A DNA stretch of 64,000 nt, taken from the NCBI GenBank assembly GCA_037039925.1, contig JAXRKP010000006.1, positions 707,501-771,500 on the forward strand, read 5' to 3'. This document shows, one piece after another, positions 41,653 through 53,503 of the stretch (position 1 is the first letter of the stretch; every line of letters starts with the position of its first letter). Source of the stretch: Doris montereyensis (taxonomy: Eukaryota > Mollusca > Gastropoda > Nudibranchia > Dorididae). Under the pieces are notes generated by a model that was given only the letters and a program-made list of their open reading frames with translations, did no database searches and was not told the DNA's origin. The translations under genes were made by a program, and so were the position numbers.

Positions 41653-42022
41653 GTTCCATCTTCTCCCTCAACATCTTTGCAAAGTCATTTTCAAACTTAA
41701 CGTTCGTTTTCTCATTGAAAAGTTGCTCCATCTATTCTATATCTTTATATTCTTATAGTCTTAATAACAAAGTGAATAGATAATGACTAAAACTTGTCTT
41801 AACTAAGTCTATGTCTTAAATCTACGCCAATTAAACATATCAATAAACGTCTTTAATAGATGTGTCATATAAATGATATTATCATAGTATCGACGATTGT
41901 CATAGAGTCTAGAAAGAATATATTTTATTATTTAGCATTTTTGGCCCCACCGAGGTTTTTTTATTGACTACATTGTCTATTTTTAAATTGGCAGTTTCTT
42001 TTTCTTTTCGTTTTATTTTCAG
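41653..42022. other. non-coding stretch ending in a polypyrimidine tract
   Basis: Nothing was recognised except the acceptor-like tract at 41990-42022. Confidence 0.4.
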
Positions 42023-42104
42023 AATGGACTCGTGCTGCCATATTTGGAAATCGCTTTTGCTTAACCTTCACGTCATCTACGCACCCTCATTGAAATGGAT
42101 ATAA
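42023..42104 (+). other. candidate exon behind a strong acceptor (weak)
   Basis: A roughly 30-nt pyrimidine tract ending TTTTCAG at 42016-42022 is followed by an ATG at 42024 that opens 26 codons (MDSCCHIWKSLLLNLHVIYA...) to TAA at 42102-42104. No family was recognised, and no partner exon was identified. Confidence 0.2.
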
Positions 42105-43487
42105 AGAACTATGTCTTCTTGGGGAGGGGGTGGGGTGCGGTATAAAAAAAAAAATATGGAAAAGAAGAGGAAGAAAAATGATAAAAAGTAAGCAAACGAA
42201 ATAATGTTGAACGTCAAATGACCGTTTACTCGGATTCTTGAAATTGTCATTTGTGGTCTCAAAATTCATCCTATCTTTTGTTTGTTTAAACAGACAACAT
42301 ACAACAGAATGACGCTTTCAATAATTGGTCATTTGGCCAATTACCAATTGCCTACAAGGACTGTCCTCTGCATCAGTACCCATTGACACGAGCATAACGT
42401 AACAAGGCCTAAAATTGGTGTTTTTGTTCGTTCGGCTCGCGTTATCAAGGTGCTTTTAACATCTGGAAACTTTTGCTTCAATATCTGCCAGTATGGGAAA
42501 ACGACAGCATACATGATAGATTAAACTGAAAAGAGGCACTTCGGAGAAATTTGCATACATCGAAAGACGGACATGATCAACGGACGAAAAACACTGCGCT
42601 TCGATTCATAATAATATCAGAAACTGCTACATGTACGTCTGCATGTACATCAAAACAAAATTTAATATAGATATCCTTTCCTTTGAGTTATTTTATAAAC
42701 GTCTTCATCGCACACACACACATACACACACCCACACTGAAATTGCTCGTTTTAAATACAATGTATAACCTTGATTTAGTAGGGGTCTGACACGTTTTAC
42801 TGTTATTGTAGTGTTATTGTCGTGGGTTTTTCTCTCTGCAGGAAAAAAGAAACGTTTTTTCTCTTCTGTTTTAGCTATTAAGATCATTTCTGTTGTCATC
42901 TTTTTCGTTTTATTGGTTTTACTTAATATTGTTGTCGTTGTTTTAGTGTTTTGGTTTGGATTTTGTTGTTGTTCTATGATGCTCGTTCGTTGTCGCTTTT
43001 GTGCATCTAACTTAAAAAATGTCATAAAAATTTGTGACCACCGTACGAAATTAACAACGTTACCGTATTGCATTTACATTTAAATGCACAATTGAGATTA
43101 AGAAGGAGAAGGAGAAGGGAAATAGAGAGTGAGAGAAAAAGGAAGAAGTAAAATTTAAAGAAAAAGTAAAGTCATATATACACGTACTTATATCTATTTC
43201 GGCACTGCTGATGAGAAACTGAGCATATGTTGTCATACACACATCGGCGACGCCTAATCGGACGAGTCGACACGCTTCTTACTCCAGTCAGTCAGTCAGT
43301 CCAGGCCACGTAAGATGTACTGTGAAAGAGAGCAGTAGTGACATGCTTAGAACAGAAACAAAGGGCTGATAATGGCTTATCTATAATACCAACTAATAGC
43401 TACAGCCCTTAATCCTAGACGACTCACAAGACATGACTGTAATTTGTGCAATATTATGATTATTCGCTATGTTTGTTTTTGATGTGG

Positions 43488-43490
<3 letters not shown>
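42105..43490. other. non-coding stretch, nothing recognised
   Basis: Short CA run near 42710; A/G-rich patch 43097-43170. No gene was seen. Confidence 0.4.
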
Positions 43491-43534
<44 letters not shown>

Positions 43535-43549
43535 CGCGTGTGTGTGTTT
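43491..43549. repeat. (TG)n(CG)n(TG)n alternating tract
   Basis: About 58 bp of strict pyrimidine-purine alternation with a central CG block, the classic Z-DNA-forming composition. Confidence 0.95.
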
Positions 43550-44696
43550 GTTAGTTCGTTCATTGTTTGCTTAAACTGTGTGGCGCCAATGTAAACATTT
43601 TGCAGACCGATACCAACCCCACCCACTTTGATTTCATTCATCGTTTCTACTTTGACATCCTGCCCTACTTTATTTCCACCTTCTTGGAGAGTAGATATCT
43701 ATTAAAAAGAATTAGATCTACATGTACAACAAAATATATTTTTTAAAAGCACTCAGAGAGCGCAGACCCCGCCAAAGCCGATCATGCGGCGTTTTCAGAG
43801 ATGCAGCATTTTTATATTGCAACGTAGGTCTAATATTAATGGAATGATTACATAGATTTCATTATAATGATATTGATTAGTAATAACAATTCAAGCTTCC
43901 TTTTGCAATATTTATTGAGATTTAGCAGTCTCAATCTCTCTCTGGTGCCTCTTCTGCTTTGTATTTTTTGTTTTCTGATTTTTTTACTATTTAATTTCAT
44001 GAGGTTTAGATTCTTACTTCTAGCAATCTAGATTCAGATCTATAAAAAATAATCTACGTGTCAATCTAGAATTGGAACCTAATGAGGTGCTGGATCAACA
44101 CATCTATCTAAATCTACATTATTATCTAGATCTAGATCTAGCTTCGTTGTATTTGTACTACTATTTATGAAGCTCGAATTCTTCTACTGGGTATAATATC
44201 AGCGCCCGGTGCGATCAACCCCGACCCAGCGGGTCCGCAGGTGGTGGATGACGGACAGGCCCCCAGGTATGGGGTTTAAATTCTAGCTGTTGCTACGGCA
44301 CTCCGAACCAAACGCCGGGTGTCCAGCGAGGAGGCTAGGATGGATGGATGGATGGATGGTACCGTTGCCTTTTCAAGATGATCTCACAATCTGTTGACCT
44401 GACCTGACAGTATGGCGAAAAGGGAGCGCCAAAGAAACTTTCTAGACCCGGGTAGGTGAAGCAGTCCGTCTAGGAGGAGAACTCTGATTTAAAAACCATG
44501 GTAGAGAGGCCTCATTAGTTTAGTGAAGCAACTTCTCTAGGAGTGAACCTCCAAATTCAATTCCAGCCCTCCAAGTTAGGGAGTTAGGCATGAGGTTAAC
44601 CGTCTCATCTCGTAGAACTTCAGTGGTTACACAAATACGAAACAAACACATTGAAAAAAATCAACGTCTGGGAAGAGGAGGAGCTTCTTTTACAGA

Positions 44697-45345
44697 TTGT
44701 ATGACCTTCAACGGGCAAATCCGCAAGGAATCCTTGAGCTGATTTCTCCCCCATCAGACATATATCTCCTTGTTACATCGCGGAATTTTCGCACGATGTT
44801 CAAAACGGGCAAAACCGCACATGTTAGAAAGGAAATGAAAATATATAAGATTCGTATTCTTGGGATCAGTGAAACACATTGGACTCAAACTGGGCAAAAG
44901 AAATTGAGAACGGGAGAACAAAATTGAATACTCTTCTCGGGAAAGGAGAATGGGTCACATAGAGAGGGAGCGGCTTTGGTTATTAACAAATAGGCTCAGA
45001 GAACTTTTTAGAAGTTGGGAAGCAGCCGGACCAAGAATATTAATGGCATAATTTACAAGAAGGCATCAGAACATAAACACGAACTGTGTCCAAATTTATG
45101 CACCCTGATACAGAGAAGGGTGACTTTTTTATGATCGTCTCCAAACATTGGTCGAAAAAAAACTCCCAAAACAAGATATAAACATTGGCGATGCAAACGC
45201 AAAAGTGGGATAAAATGTTTACCTTGGAACTAGAAGACACGATGGGCAGACACGGAATAGGAAGTAGGCCTATGAATTAAAATGGAGAAAGGATTGTCAG
45301 TTTTTGTGCCACTAACAATCTAGTTAAATGTGGTATTTACACTTT
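44697..45345 (+). pseudogene. RTE1 endonuclease fragment
   Basis: TMFKTGKTAHVRKEM, YKIRILGISETHWTQTGQ, then after a stop FSGKENGSHREGAALVINK, and later YKKASEHKHE and CATNNLVKCGIYT-like text in shifted frames. This matches APE-type endonucleases of this family (NVRTMxxxGKTAQVxxEM, LGxSETRW, YSG...EGVGxML). Several stops and frameshifts occur, so it is inactive. Confidence 0.75.
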
Positions 45346-45545
45346 AGCAGCGTAAAATAAAGCGGGTCAAATTTGTACTCGATGTCGGTATCGGCTTAGA
45401 TCTACATTACAGATGGAAGAAATGCATCCTATTCCTATGCTCAAAAGCCGCGACGTCACACAGGCCGTGGTGACAACATCGTCTCTGGTTTTAAACAATG
45501 AAACAAGATGGCGGCGCAATCAATCACGTCGTTGCTGAATAAATC
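45345..45545 (+). repeat. dispersed repeat X, copy 1, inside RTE1 copy A
   Basis: 'gggtcaaatttgtact', 'ggtatcggcttagatc', 'gctcaaaag', 'gacgtc', 'ctctggttt.aaacaatgaa' and 'atggcggc' match the reverse complement of 51185-51425 in the same order. It replaces the RT core of the retrotransposon. Confidence 0.75.
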
Positions 45546-45547
45546 TT

Positions 45548-46212
45548 AAATTGGGCAGGTAGACTTAAGAACAAGTTCACTGCTACAATTACCTAGGAGT
45601 AATGATTAACTCAGAGGGAAAACTAAGAGAATAAATCAGCCAGAGAATCCAAAAGGCAAGTGCAATACATAACCATCTAGGAAAGGCATTTGTAGATAAA
45701 CAAGAATTGTCAACAAAAACTAAAAAATGGCAATATACAACACAGTTTATTGTCCTACTCTCATCTATGGCAGTGAAACCTGGACCTTAGACAGTAGAGT
45801 GCAGGCAGCTGAAATGAAATATCTAAAGAGTACGGTAGTAGGGAAAACTAAAAGAGACAAAATCAGAAACATAACAATAAGAGATCAAACCAAAGCAGAT
45901 GGCATAAAAACTAAGCTAGAAATAAATCAATTGAGATGTTTTGGGCATGTAAACAGAATGAATGACAGTAGAATAGCTAAATCAGTATACAGTGCTAAAG
46001 CCCAAGGTAAAAGACCAAAAGGCACACCTCAGAGAAAGTCAGAAGAAGATATAAAAGAGGCATTGAAGCATAGGAATTTAACATTTTGGAAGGAAACAGA
46101 AAATGCCAGGACAGGGCATCCTGGAGAAAGATCATCTCGGGCATCTGAACCCATACACCGAAAGGTAGAATGGGAACTGATAAAGAAAGAAAGAATGTTA
46201 TTATTATTATGA
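45548..46212 (+). pseudogene. RTE1 C-terminal RT protein fragment (copy A)
   Basis: This is nearly identical in nucleotide sequence to 48830-49498. It encodes YLGVMINSEGK, QKASAIHNHLGKAF, then in frame from 45727 PTLIYGSETWTLDSRVQ, KRDKIRNITIRDQTK, LRCFGHVNRMNDSRIAKS, GKRPKGTPQRK and KVEWELIKKER. It represents the thumb and C-terminal zinc-free tail typical of these proteins. Stops near 45580 and 45640 break the N-terminal part; the last ~160 codons are open. Confidence 0.85.
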
Positions 46213-46373
46213 TTAAAGTTGATATCTATAGCTACTTTTTAAAATATGTGTACATTTAGTTCAATAATTGGACCTAATTTTATATATAAATATGTAAAAA
46301 GTGTTTTTATTGCTTCAGGGTGTGATGGTTCTGTTAAATGAAAGATTGACAGTTAATCTTTTTGTTTTTTCAG

Positions 46374-46451
46374 GTCTTGTTGAAAGATAAATTGGACATA
46401 TCACTATCACAGACCACTTGTGACTGCCTAAAAGTGGGAGTACAGTGCTGA
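46374..46451 (+). other. candidate terminal coding exon (weak to moderate)
   Basis: The tract CTTTTTGTTTTTTCAG ends at 46373. It is followed by 25 open codons (VLLKDKLDISLSQTTCDCLK...) ending in TGA at 46449-46451. The peptide is of mixed composition and is not part of any mobile element recognised here, and it lies in unique sequence between RTE1 copies A and B. No upstream exon or polyadenylation signal was confirmed. Confidence 0.3.
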
Positions 46452-46534
46452 CATGCTGCCACTCAATTGATCCATGCAGTGTTTTAATAATATGTGTCTC
46501 TTATTAATGTCCTTTTCAGGATAATTTTCAAATG

Positions 46535-46640
46535 GGCCAAGAGCGGTCCCAAACGAGCATGTAGAATCGAACCTGCAACCTCTTCTTCGCCACCCATTGC
46601 CTTGCCATTGAAAGAAAGCACACTACGAACCATGCTTACT
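46535..46640 (-). mobile_element. S1 SINE head, minus strand
   Basis: On the minus strand: 'gtaagcatggttcgtagtg', 'caatggcaaggcaatgggtg' and 'gaggttgcaggttcgattc'. It aligns with the S1 head at 34450-34525, including the B box. Confidence 0.65.
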
Positions 46641-46649
46641 ACATGCCTT

Positions 46650-46770
46650 TAAAAAAATCAGCTTCATTAACAAGGCGAGGCATGAGTGCTGATGCGGAGG
46701 TTGCGGGTTCGATTCTGCCTTGTGTTTACAGAGTGTTTTCTTTTTATCCTATTGTGTTTGTCTAAACATT
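46650..46770 (+). mobile_element. S1 SINE head, plus strand
   Basis: 'aaggcgaggcatgagtgctg', 'atgcggaggttgcgggttcg' and 'attctgcc' match the second half of the S1 head. With the minus copy just upstream, it forms an inverted pair about 10 bp apart. Confidence 0.6.
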
Positions 46771-47726
46771 TTATTTCAATTTTCATGTTCTTATTCATCA
46801 TTTTATTATTTGATATTTTGAATAGAAAAGGTTTGAATATATCAAAATGGTTAAAAGTCAGATGAACATACATGTATTTCATCACTTTGATTTTAAGATG
46901 AAATTCTGTTATTTTTCTTATTATTTGTTTTATTGGGAAGATCTAAAAATGTCATAAGCTGTAAATTAAATCAATCATCAAATATGTAGGCCTATATCTA
47001 TGATTATTAATCAATATGAAATTGAAACACTTTTAACTTTTTCAAAAGTTTCTTTTCATAAGTTAGGTTATATTCTACATATTATATCCCCTTTGTTATG
47101 CTGGGGTTGTAACTTTTTGTTACAAAACAATATGTGTAAAGATTGGAATTACTAAGTCAAAAGCAAGTGTGCTCTTGTAAAATGGCTGCAACTTTATTCA
47201 ACTGACAGCTACAGGAAGTCATCAAAAAATAACATTAAAGCAATGTAGTTCATACATGCATCTTAATAGTGGACATGCATAATGTTACTTTAACTATACT
47301 TTCATACATTACATTCCTCCCAGCTTAGTTAACATCAAAGCATCAAATAGAGCAGAAATCACTAAATCAAAAGAAATGCATACTATTGCGACAATGATAA
47401 CCTAGTACCTCTAGGCATTCAAAAGTTAAACTTGAACTTGAACATAATACTAATCAAAAATTGCTTCGACTTCAAACATGATTTATATTTAGAATACCTA
47501 TACCAATAATTAGAGTAGTTGCAAAAGGCTTGTTTCATTATTTTTAAAATAGTAACTAACTTAATTGAGTATTTCATAGTTGAAAATATAATATTAAAAA
47601 GACATGCAATCAACTAACAAAGAAGCGTCATGGTATTGGTAACATGTAATATATTTTCTCCCCTTCTTGTCATTTGTTTATTTTATGTATGAATAAAAAA
47701 CATAAATGATAGAAATAACATTAAAG
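46771..47726. other. non-coding stretch, nothing recognised
   Basis: AT-rich unique sequence; no gene or repeat was identified. Confidence 0.4.
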
Positions 47727-47737
47727 GATTACAATGA
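47727..47737. repeat. target-site duplication, left, of RTE1 copy B
   Basis: GATTACAATGA, repeated exactly at 49499-49509. Confidence 0.85.
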
Positions 47738-49498
47738 AAGACCAAAGCATGCCCAATACGACAAATTAAGAATGCCAAAGGAGAAATAGTGAAAGAAGAC
47801 AGCGAAATCATGGAAACATGGAGAAAGCATTTTCACCAATTACATAATCCCTCCAGAAATATGAAACAAGAAGTAAAGATCAATTAGTAAGAGTAACAAG
47901 TAATCCAGAGGAGACAGCTGAAGATGTAGATATATCAATGGAAGAAATCCAAACAGCTATAAGAAAAGTGAAATTAGAAAAGCCACAAGAGCAGATCAAG
48001 TTTATCCAGAAATGATTAAAAACCAAGGAGAGAGGCAGATAAACTATTACATGCAATATGCCAACAAGCATGGACGTCCAAACAGGTGCCAGACGAATGG
48101 AAAAAAGGAACGGTAATACCAATACATAAGATAGGATCGACTATGGAATGCTCAAACTATAGACGGATATCACTACTTAGCGAACGGTACCAGGAAAAGT
48201 GTATGCCAGGATACTGAAAATGAGACTAAGGAAAAGAGTAGAGGATCAGATTGAAGAGCATCAGCGTGGATTTAGACCAGGAAGAAGTGTACAAGACCAC
48301 ATATTTACAATTAGACAAATAATAGAAAAATTCCTTGAGAGAAACATTGACTTGCACTTGTGATTTATAGATCTAGAAAAGGCATTTGACACTGAGGAGG
48401 GACGAACTATGGAGGATTCCTTAAAAGAACAAAATAAAGAGCAAAATTTAATAGAAGCCATTAAAAGTTTTACAATAAACCAACATGTGCAGTGAGAGTA
48501 GCTGGAAATACATTTGCAGAATTTGATGTAGATATAGGGGTAAGACAAGGTTGTATACTAAGTCCTCTTTTCGTTTATCACATTTATGGATTCAGTCTCA
48601 AAGTCATCCTCAAAAATGAAGAAAATGAATGTAACTATGTGGAAGATCAAACCAGTAAATGTATCAATGCTTTCATTTGCCGATGATTTAGTTCTGTTTG
48701 GAAAATCAGAAAGTGACCTTCAGTCGAATATCACCTTATGAACAATGAACTAAATAAAAGAGGAATGAGAGTAAATGCAAAGAAAACCAAAACAATGCTA
48801 GTAACTAGGTCAGTTAAAACACAAAATCTTAAATTGGGCAGGGAGAATTTAGAACAAGTTCACAGCTACGATTACCTAGGAGTAATGATTAACTCGGAGG
48901 GAAAACAAAGACTACTAAGAGAAGAAATCAGCCAGAGAATCCAAAAGGCAAGTGCAATATATAACCATCTAGGAAAGGCATTTGTAGGTAAACAAGAATT
49001 GTCAACAAAGACCAAAAATGGCAGTATACAACACAGTTTATTGTCCTACTCTCCTCTATGGTGGTGAAACCTGGACCTTAGACAGTAGAGAATACAGTAG
49101 AGTACAGGTAGCTGAAATGAAATATCTAAGAAGAGTAGTAGGAAAACTAAAAGAGACAAAGTCAGAAACACAACAATAAGAGATCAAACCAAAGCAGATG
49201 GCATAAATACTAAGGTAGAAATAAATCAATTGAGGTGGTTTTGGCATGTAAACAGAATGAATGATAATAGAATACCTAAATCAGTATACAGTGCTAAAGC
49301 CCAAGGTAAAAGACCAAAAGGCAGATCTCGGAGAAAGTCAGAAGAAGATAAAAAAGAGGCATTGAAGAATAGAAATTTAACATTTTTGGAAGGAAACAGA
49401 AAATGCCAGGACAGGGCATCCTGGAGAAAGATCATCTCGGGCATCTGAACCCATACACCAAAAGGTAGAATGGGAACTGATATAAAGAAAGAAAGAAA
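47738..49498 (+). mobile_element. RTE1 non-LTR retrotransposon, 5'-truncated copy B
   Basis: About 1.76 kb between perfect 11-bp duplications, starting inside the linker before the RT and ending in the (GAAA)n-type 3' tail. RT motifs: VYARILKMRLRKRVEDQIEE, HQRGFRPGRSVQDHIFTI, IDLEKAFDT, GVRQGCILSPL (about 48536), FADDLVLFGKSESDLQ (about 48677) and YLGVMINSEGK. The catalytic FADD pair is intact, but stops and frameshifts occur throughout, so this copy is not functional. 5' truncation is the usual outcome of target-primed reverse transcription. Confidence 0.9.
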
Positions 49499-49509
49499 GA
49501 TTACAATGA
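49499..49509. repeat. target-site duplication, right, of RTE1 copy B
   Basis: GATTACAATGA, identical to 47727-47737. Confidence 0.85.
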
Positions 49510-50859
49510 TAATGAAAGACTGAAAGAAAACCTAGGGCTATTAGATATTACACTAGAACTAAGTTTGTTCAGTTGCAATGCATTATCAATGTTTACAAAT
49601 GAATGCCATTTGTGTATTTTAATTTTATTCATGATGATACATTTAATTTTATCACATATATATATTTGAATGACTTCATTCTTACACTTCAATTATGTTG
49701 TCATAAAATACACATAGTTTACTCAGGCAAAGCCATAAGTATAACTAATGAGTATAGTTACATTAGCCATGTCATAAGTTGTTCAAAATTAATAGAATCT
49801 TATCACCGTGCAGACTATACAGAAACATCCAAATTGAGTAATGATGAAAGGAAGGAAAAAAACAGTGAAATGTTTTTCCATAATGAAGAAAAATACATGT
49901 TCGTATAAAACAAAGTCAAAGTCATAAAGAAGATATAATAATATTGGTATAGCAAAGAAAGAGTAAGTAAGAGAAGTCCACAATGTTACAAGATCAATGT
50001 TTAGAAGTACCAGTAAGTTGTGTTTTTTAAATCCCAGATTTGGACCATTTCACACCCTTTGATTATGCTGATGACTGATATTAGTTATATGATATGTTAT
50101 AATATAATATAATCATTTAAAACTAGATAAGAATTATAAATAAAAACAAGAAGATGTTATACGTAACATTTTATTTTGTCCTTTTCCAGTTAATAATACA
50201 TTGATATGAACTCTTTATTCTCTGTATTAGTATTAGTATTAAATTACGATATGTTTTACTTGCTACAAATCTCCTGTAGTTCCTCTCTTCCTCTTTCTTT
50301 TGCTTAACATTATTATTATAATATTATTATGTCAATAAGCTATTATTAATAAACTCAACATTTTGATGATAACGTCTGTCGTAGGAAATGTATTTACTGT
50401 CCTTTAAAAATTAAACAAAATCCATGTCCCATGTCTCAATTGTTTCTCGGTGGTTATTTGGAAAATATTTTTTAATTGTTTTTTTCCTAGTCTTAGATTT
50501 ACTAAGCAAATTTAGGAAACATTACTTGAACTGTTATAACACATTTTAAATGACATTATAATCTCCATAGCATTAATTCATAGACACACAAACACGCACA
50601 TTCGTGGGCGGTTGGAGGGGCTACTGGTAGGTCCTATTTCTTTCCCTTGACTCTTTTAATGTCTTTCATCTTGCTGTATCCTCTTCAATAGCCCCGAGGT
50701 TAATGCTTGTGGTGGTTAGGGTCAATTTCAAACAAACAAACAAAAATATTCAAAGTCCTTGGGAGCATATAAATTATAAAGTGTACACAATACAGCTGCC
50801 TGTAGCGTTTACTAAGTAATGTTAGGCATGTAAACTGAATTCCTTAGAATAAAACGTAT
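49510..50859. other. non-coding stretch, nothing recognised
   Basis: AT-rich sequence with no gene identified. Confidence 0.4.
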
Positions 50860-51430
50860 ACAGGATGGGATTGTTAGTAGCAAAACATATTTTATTAGAA
50901 TACAGCATCGGTTATTTGTATATAGTGATATATAGTAGGCAGAAGAAGATGCAGTCGTGGTCCATCAATAATAAATTGATCGTGCACTGGTTCCGTAGAA
51001 GACCTTGCAAAATGTCAATATTATAAGTTCATTTGGATTCATTAATTCATTACGTAGATGATAATGCAAAGGACAAGAAGGCATAAGTCAGCGTAGGCCA
51101 TGAATTGATGACGTTGACTGACAATTGCTACCTGGTACAAAGCATTGAACGAAAGCAAATAAAAGCGTATAGAGAAACAGCATGATGGCCGCCATTTTGG
51201 TTCATTGTTTAGAACCAGAGGTCGAGGTTGTCACGGGAAGGACGTCAGACTTTTGAGCCCTATCCCGCACTCCTGACCTTCCCCCCACCCCATCCATCTG
51301 CCCCATGGGGGTTTAGGGTAAGGGATTGTGGATATATTTCTTTCGTCTCACGCCTAAATGTTGATCTAAGCCGATACCGACCAGTACAAATTTGACCCTC
51401 TTTGTTTTACGCCTTTAAAGGGTAAAATTA
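50860..51430 (-). repeat. dispersed repeat X, copy 2 (minus)
   Basis: The 51185-51425 part is the reverse complement of 45345-45530 (ATGGCGGC side at 51185, 'aagccgatacc' and 'acaaatttgaccc' side at 51370-51410). The left limit at 50860 is a guess based on the change in composition; only the right ~240 bp has a homologue here. Confidence 0.6.
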
Positions 51431-52199
51431 CTATTACTAGTACTAGTGTTACGGTGGCAGAGTCACAGGAAACCAAATCGATATCTCTAAACTCTAAGAA
51501 TTCTGTAGATCGTTAGAGGACATAGTGTTGCTACTGATCATTATCTCCTTAAAGCGAAGCTGAAGCTATGACTGAAAAACTTTAATGAGCCATTCTGATA
51601 GTAAACAGATCAAGTATGAAGTAAGCTGCAAAGAAGGAAGAATTTCAACTAGAGCTCAAAATTATATTTGAAGCCCTGCACTTTCACAATTTACTGGAAT
51701 ATGATAATGTAGAGCATTGGCATAAGATAAAAACATAGTATAAATCTATTTGTCAAGATGTTATAGGGAAAATGATATATCAACATAAAGAATGGATCAG
51801 ACAATAATCTCTAATAAAAATAGAAACTAGAACTAGAAGACAAAAGAAGACATCATGAACAACTGCCGTACTAGGGAAGACAAGGCAGGGGCACAAGTTA
51901 GGTACTCAAAAGCTGTCAAGCAAGTGAAGAATCTCTGAAGTCAAACGGGATATATAGAATTATGTCTAAAATGAACTCACTGTAAAGGCAAAAAAGTGAC
52001 ATCACATGGATGCCCAGACGCACTCTATCGCATATCAGTATCACAACTGATATCAGGAGGAAGTAACCACTTAGAAATCCCAATGAAAGACTCAAATGGA
52101 AATACAGTTTTTTATTCAAAAGATCAACTAAAAGGTGGACTGAACATTTTGAAAATTCGCTTAACTTAAGACTATTAACAGACCAGATTCAGAATCCAG

Positions 52200-53337
52200 G
52201 CAGGAAATTTTACCGTCACGACAAGACCTCCTGCAAACCATCCACCATGGATGAAGTTGCTCAAATTATTATAAAACTCAACTTGGGTAAAGCAGCTGGA
52301 CTGGATGGCATACCAGTAGAAGCTTTGAAAGCAGATGTGAACACATCTGCAAAAATCCTCCATGCACTAATCTTCAAAGTCTGGAACAATAAAGCCATTT
52401 TTGAGAGACTAAAAGAAGGGCATATCATTAAAATCCCCTAGAAGGATAACCTCAGTAATTGTAATAATATAGAGGTATAACCCTACTCTGTGTTCCAAGA
52501 AAAATTTTAAGCCGACTAATTCTTGACAGAATTCAAGACGTCATTGACCCAAAACTTAGGGACCAACAAGCTGGATTCAGGAATAACCGATAATGTGCAG
52601 GCCAAATTGCTTCATTGAAAATAATTATACAGCAATCCATAGAATGAAATACATCCGCACTCATGAATTTTATAGACTACGAAAAGGCCTTTGACAGCAT
52701 AGATAGAGTCAGTTTGTGGAAAATAATGAGGCATTAACGGAATACCCTTGAAAACTGTAAATTTAGTCAAAAGCATGTACAATGGCATTTATTTTAAATT
52801 TAAAGTTGTACAAAATGGACAGCTCTTAGGCAGTTTGACATCAAAACAGGAGTACAACAAGGATGCTATTGTCCCCTTTTCTTTTTTATCTTAGTCTTAG
52901 CAATATATTGGCTCATGAGAGAAACTTCAGCTGGAAGAAAAGACGGTATTCAGTGGACCATGTAGTCATACCTAGATGACCTAGATTTTGCCAATGATAT
53001 GGCCCTGATGGCGCATACCAAACAACAGATACAGAGAAAAACCTCTGAATTAGAAAGGATATCAAAATCTCTTGGCTTGGACTGAAAATTCACCCAGACT
53101 AAACAAAAATAATGAAAATCAAAAGCAAATAATTCTTAATGAGGAGTCTATACTTATAGGGAGAAGTCCAATACAAGAAACAAGCACCTTCTATTATCTA
53201 GGTACCATTATGGAAAATACAAGCTGTACACTGGCTGATATTAAAGGAAGAATCAGGAAAGCGAGAGCTGCATAGAAGATCTGGAAAGATGAGAAACTCA
53301 AAACATAAGTCAGACTGTTCAACTCCATGTTTAAAAC
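52200..53337 (+). pseudogene. RTE2 reverse transcriptase, catalytic site mutated
   Basis: MDEVAQIIIKLNLGKAAGLD and GIPVEALKADVNTSAKILHA (52247 on), LRDQQAGFRN, NFIDYEKAFDSIDR, KTGVQQGCYCPLFFF, IQWTM, then LDDLDFANDMALMAHTKQQI (52981 on), ELERISKSLGLD and ETSTFYYLGTIMENT. The expected FADD motif reads FAND (52987-52998), so the first catalytic aspartate of motif C is Asn. Stops after KIP (52439), near 52590 and near 52965 also break the frame. Confidence 0.85.
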
Positions 53338-53503
53338 AGAACCTTTTCATTCTGCATTCCATACACTAAGTTAAATGTGTGATTGTTATAGTTTAAGTGT
53401 GTATTTATGTTTGTGATGCATTATTAATTATTTTTTATTTTCTGGCGTGTACTATGTTATCATAATATGGATATTGGCATTGTATAAATTATTAATTATA
53501 TCA

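Larger units (their letters stand above)
44190..46215 (+). mobile_element. RTE1 non-LTR retrotransposon, chimeric copy A
   Basis: A GC-richer 5' UTR-like segment (44190-44690; blocks 'cccaggtatggggttt', 'cactccgaaccaaacgccg' and 'tcgtagaacttcagtgg') leads into an endonuclease fragment and, after a foreign insert at 45345-45545, the C-terminal end of the RT protein. It ends with the same GAAAGAAAGAA tail as copies B and C. Most of the RT domain is absent, so this copy arose by deletion or recombination. The clade call (RTE-like) rests on motif wording. Confidence 0.8.
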
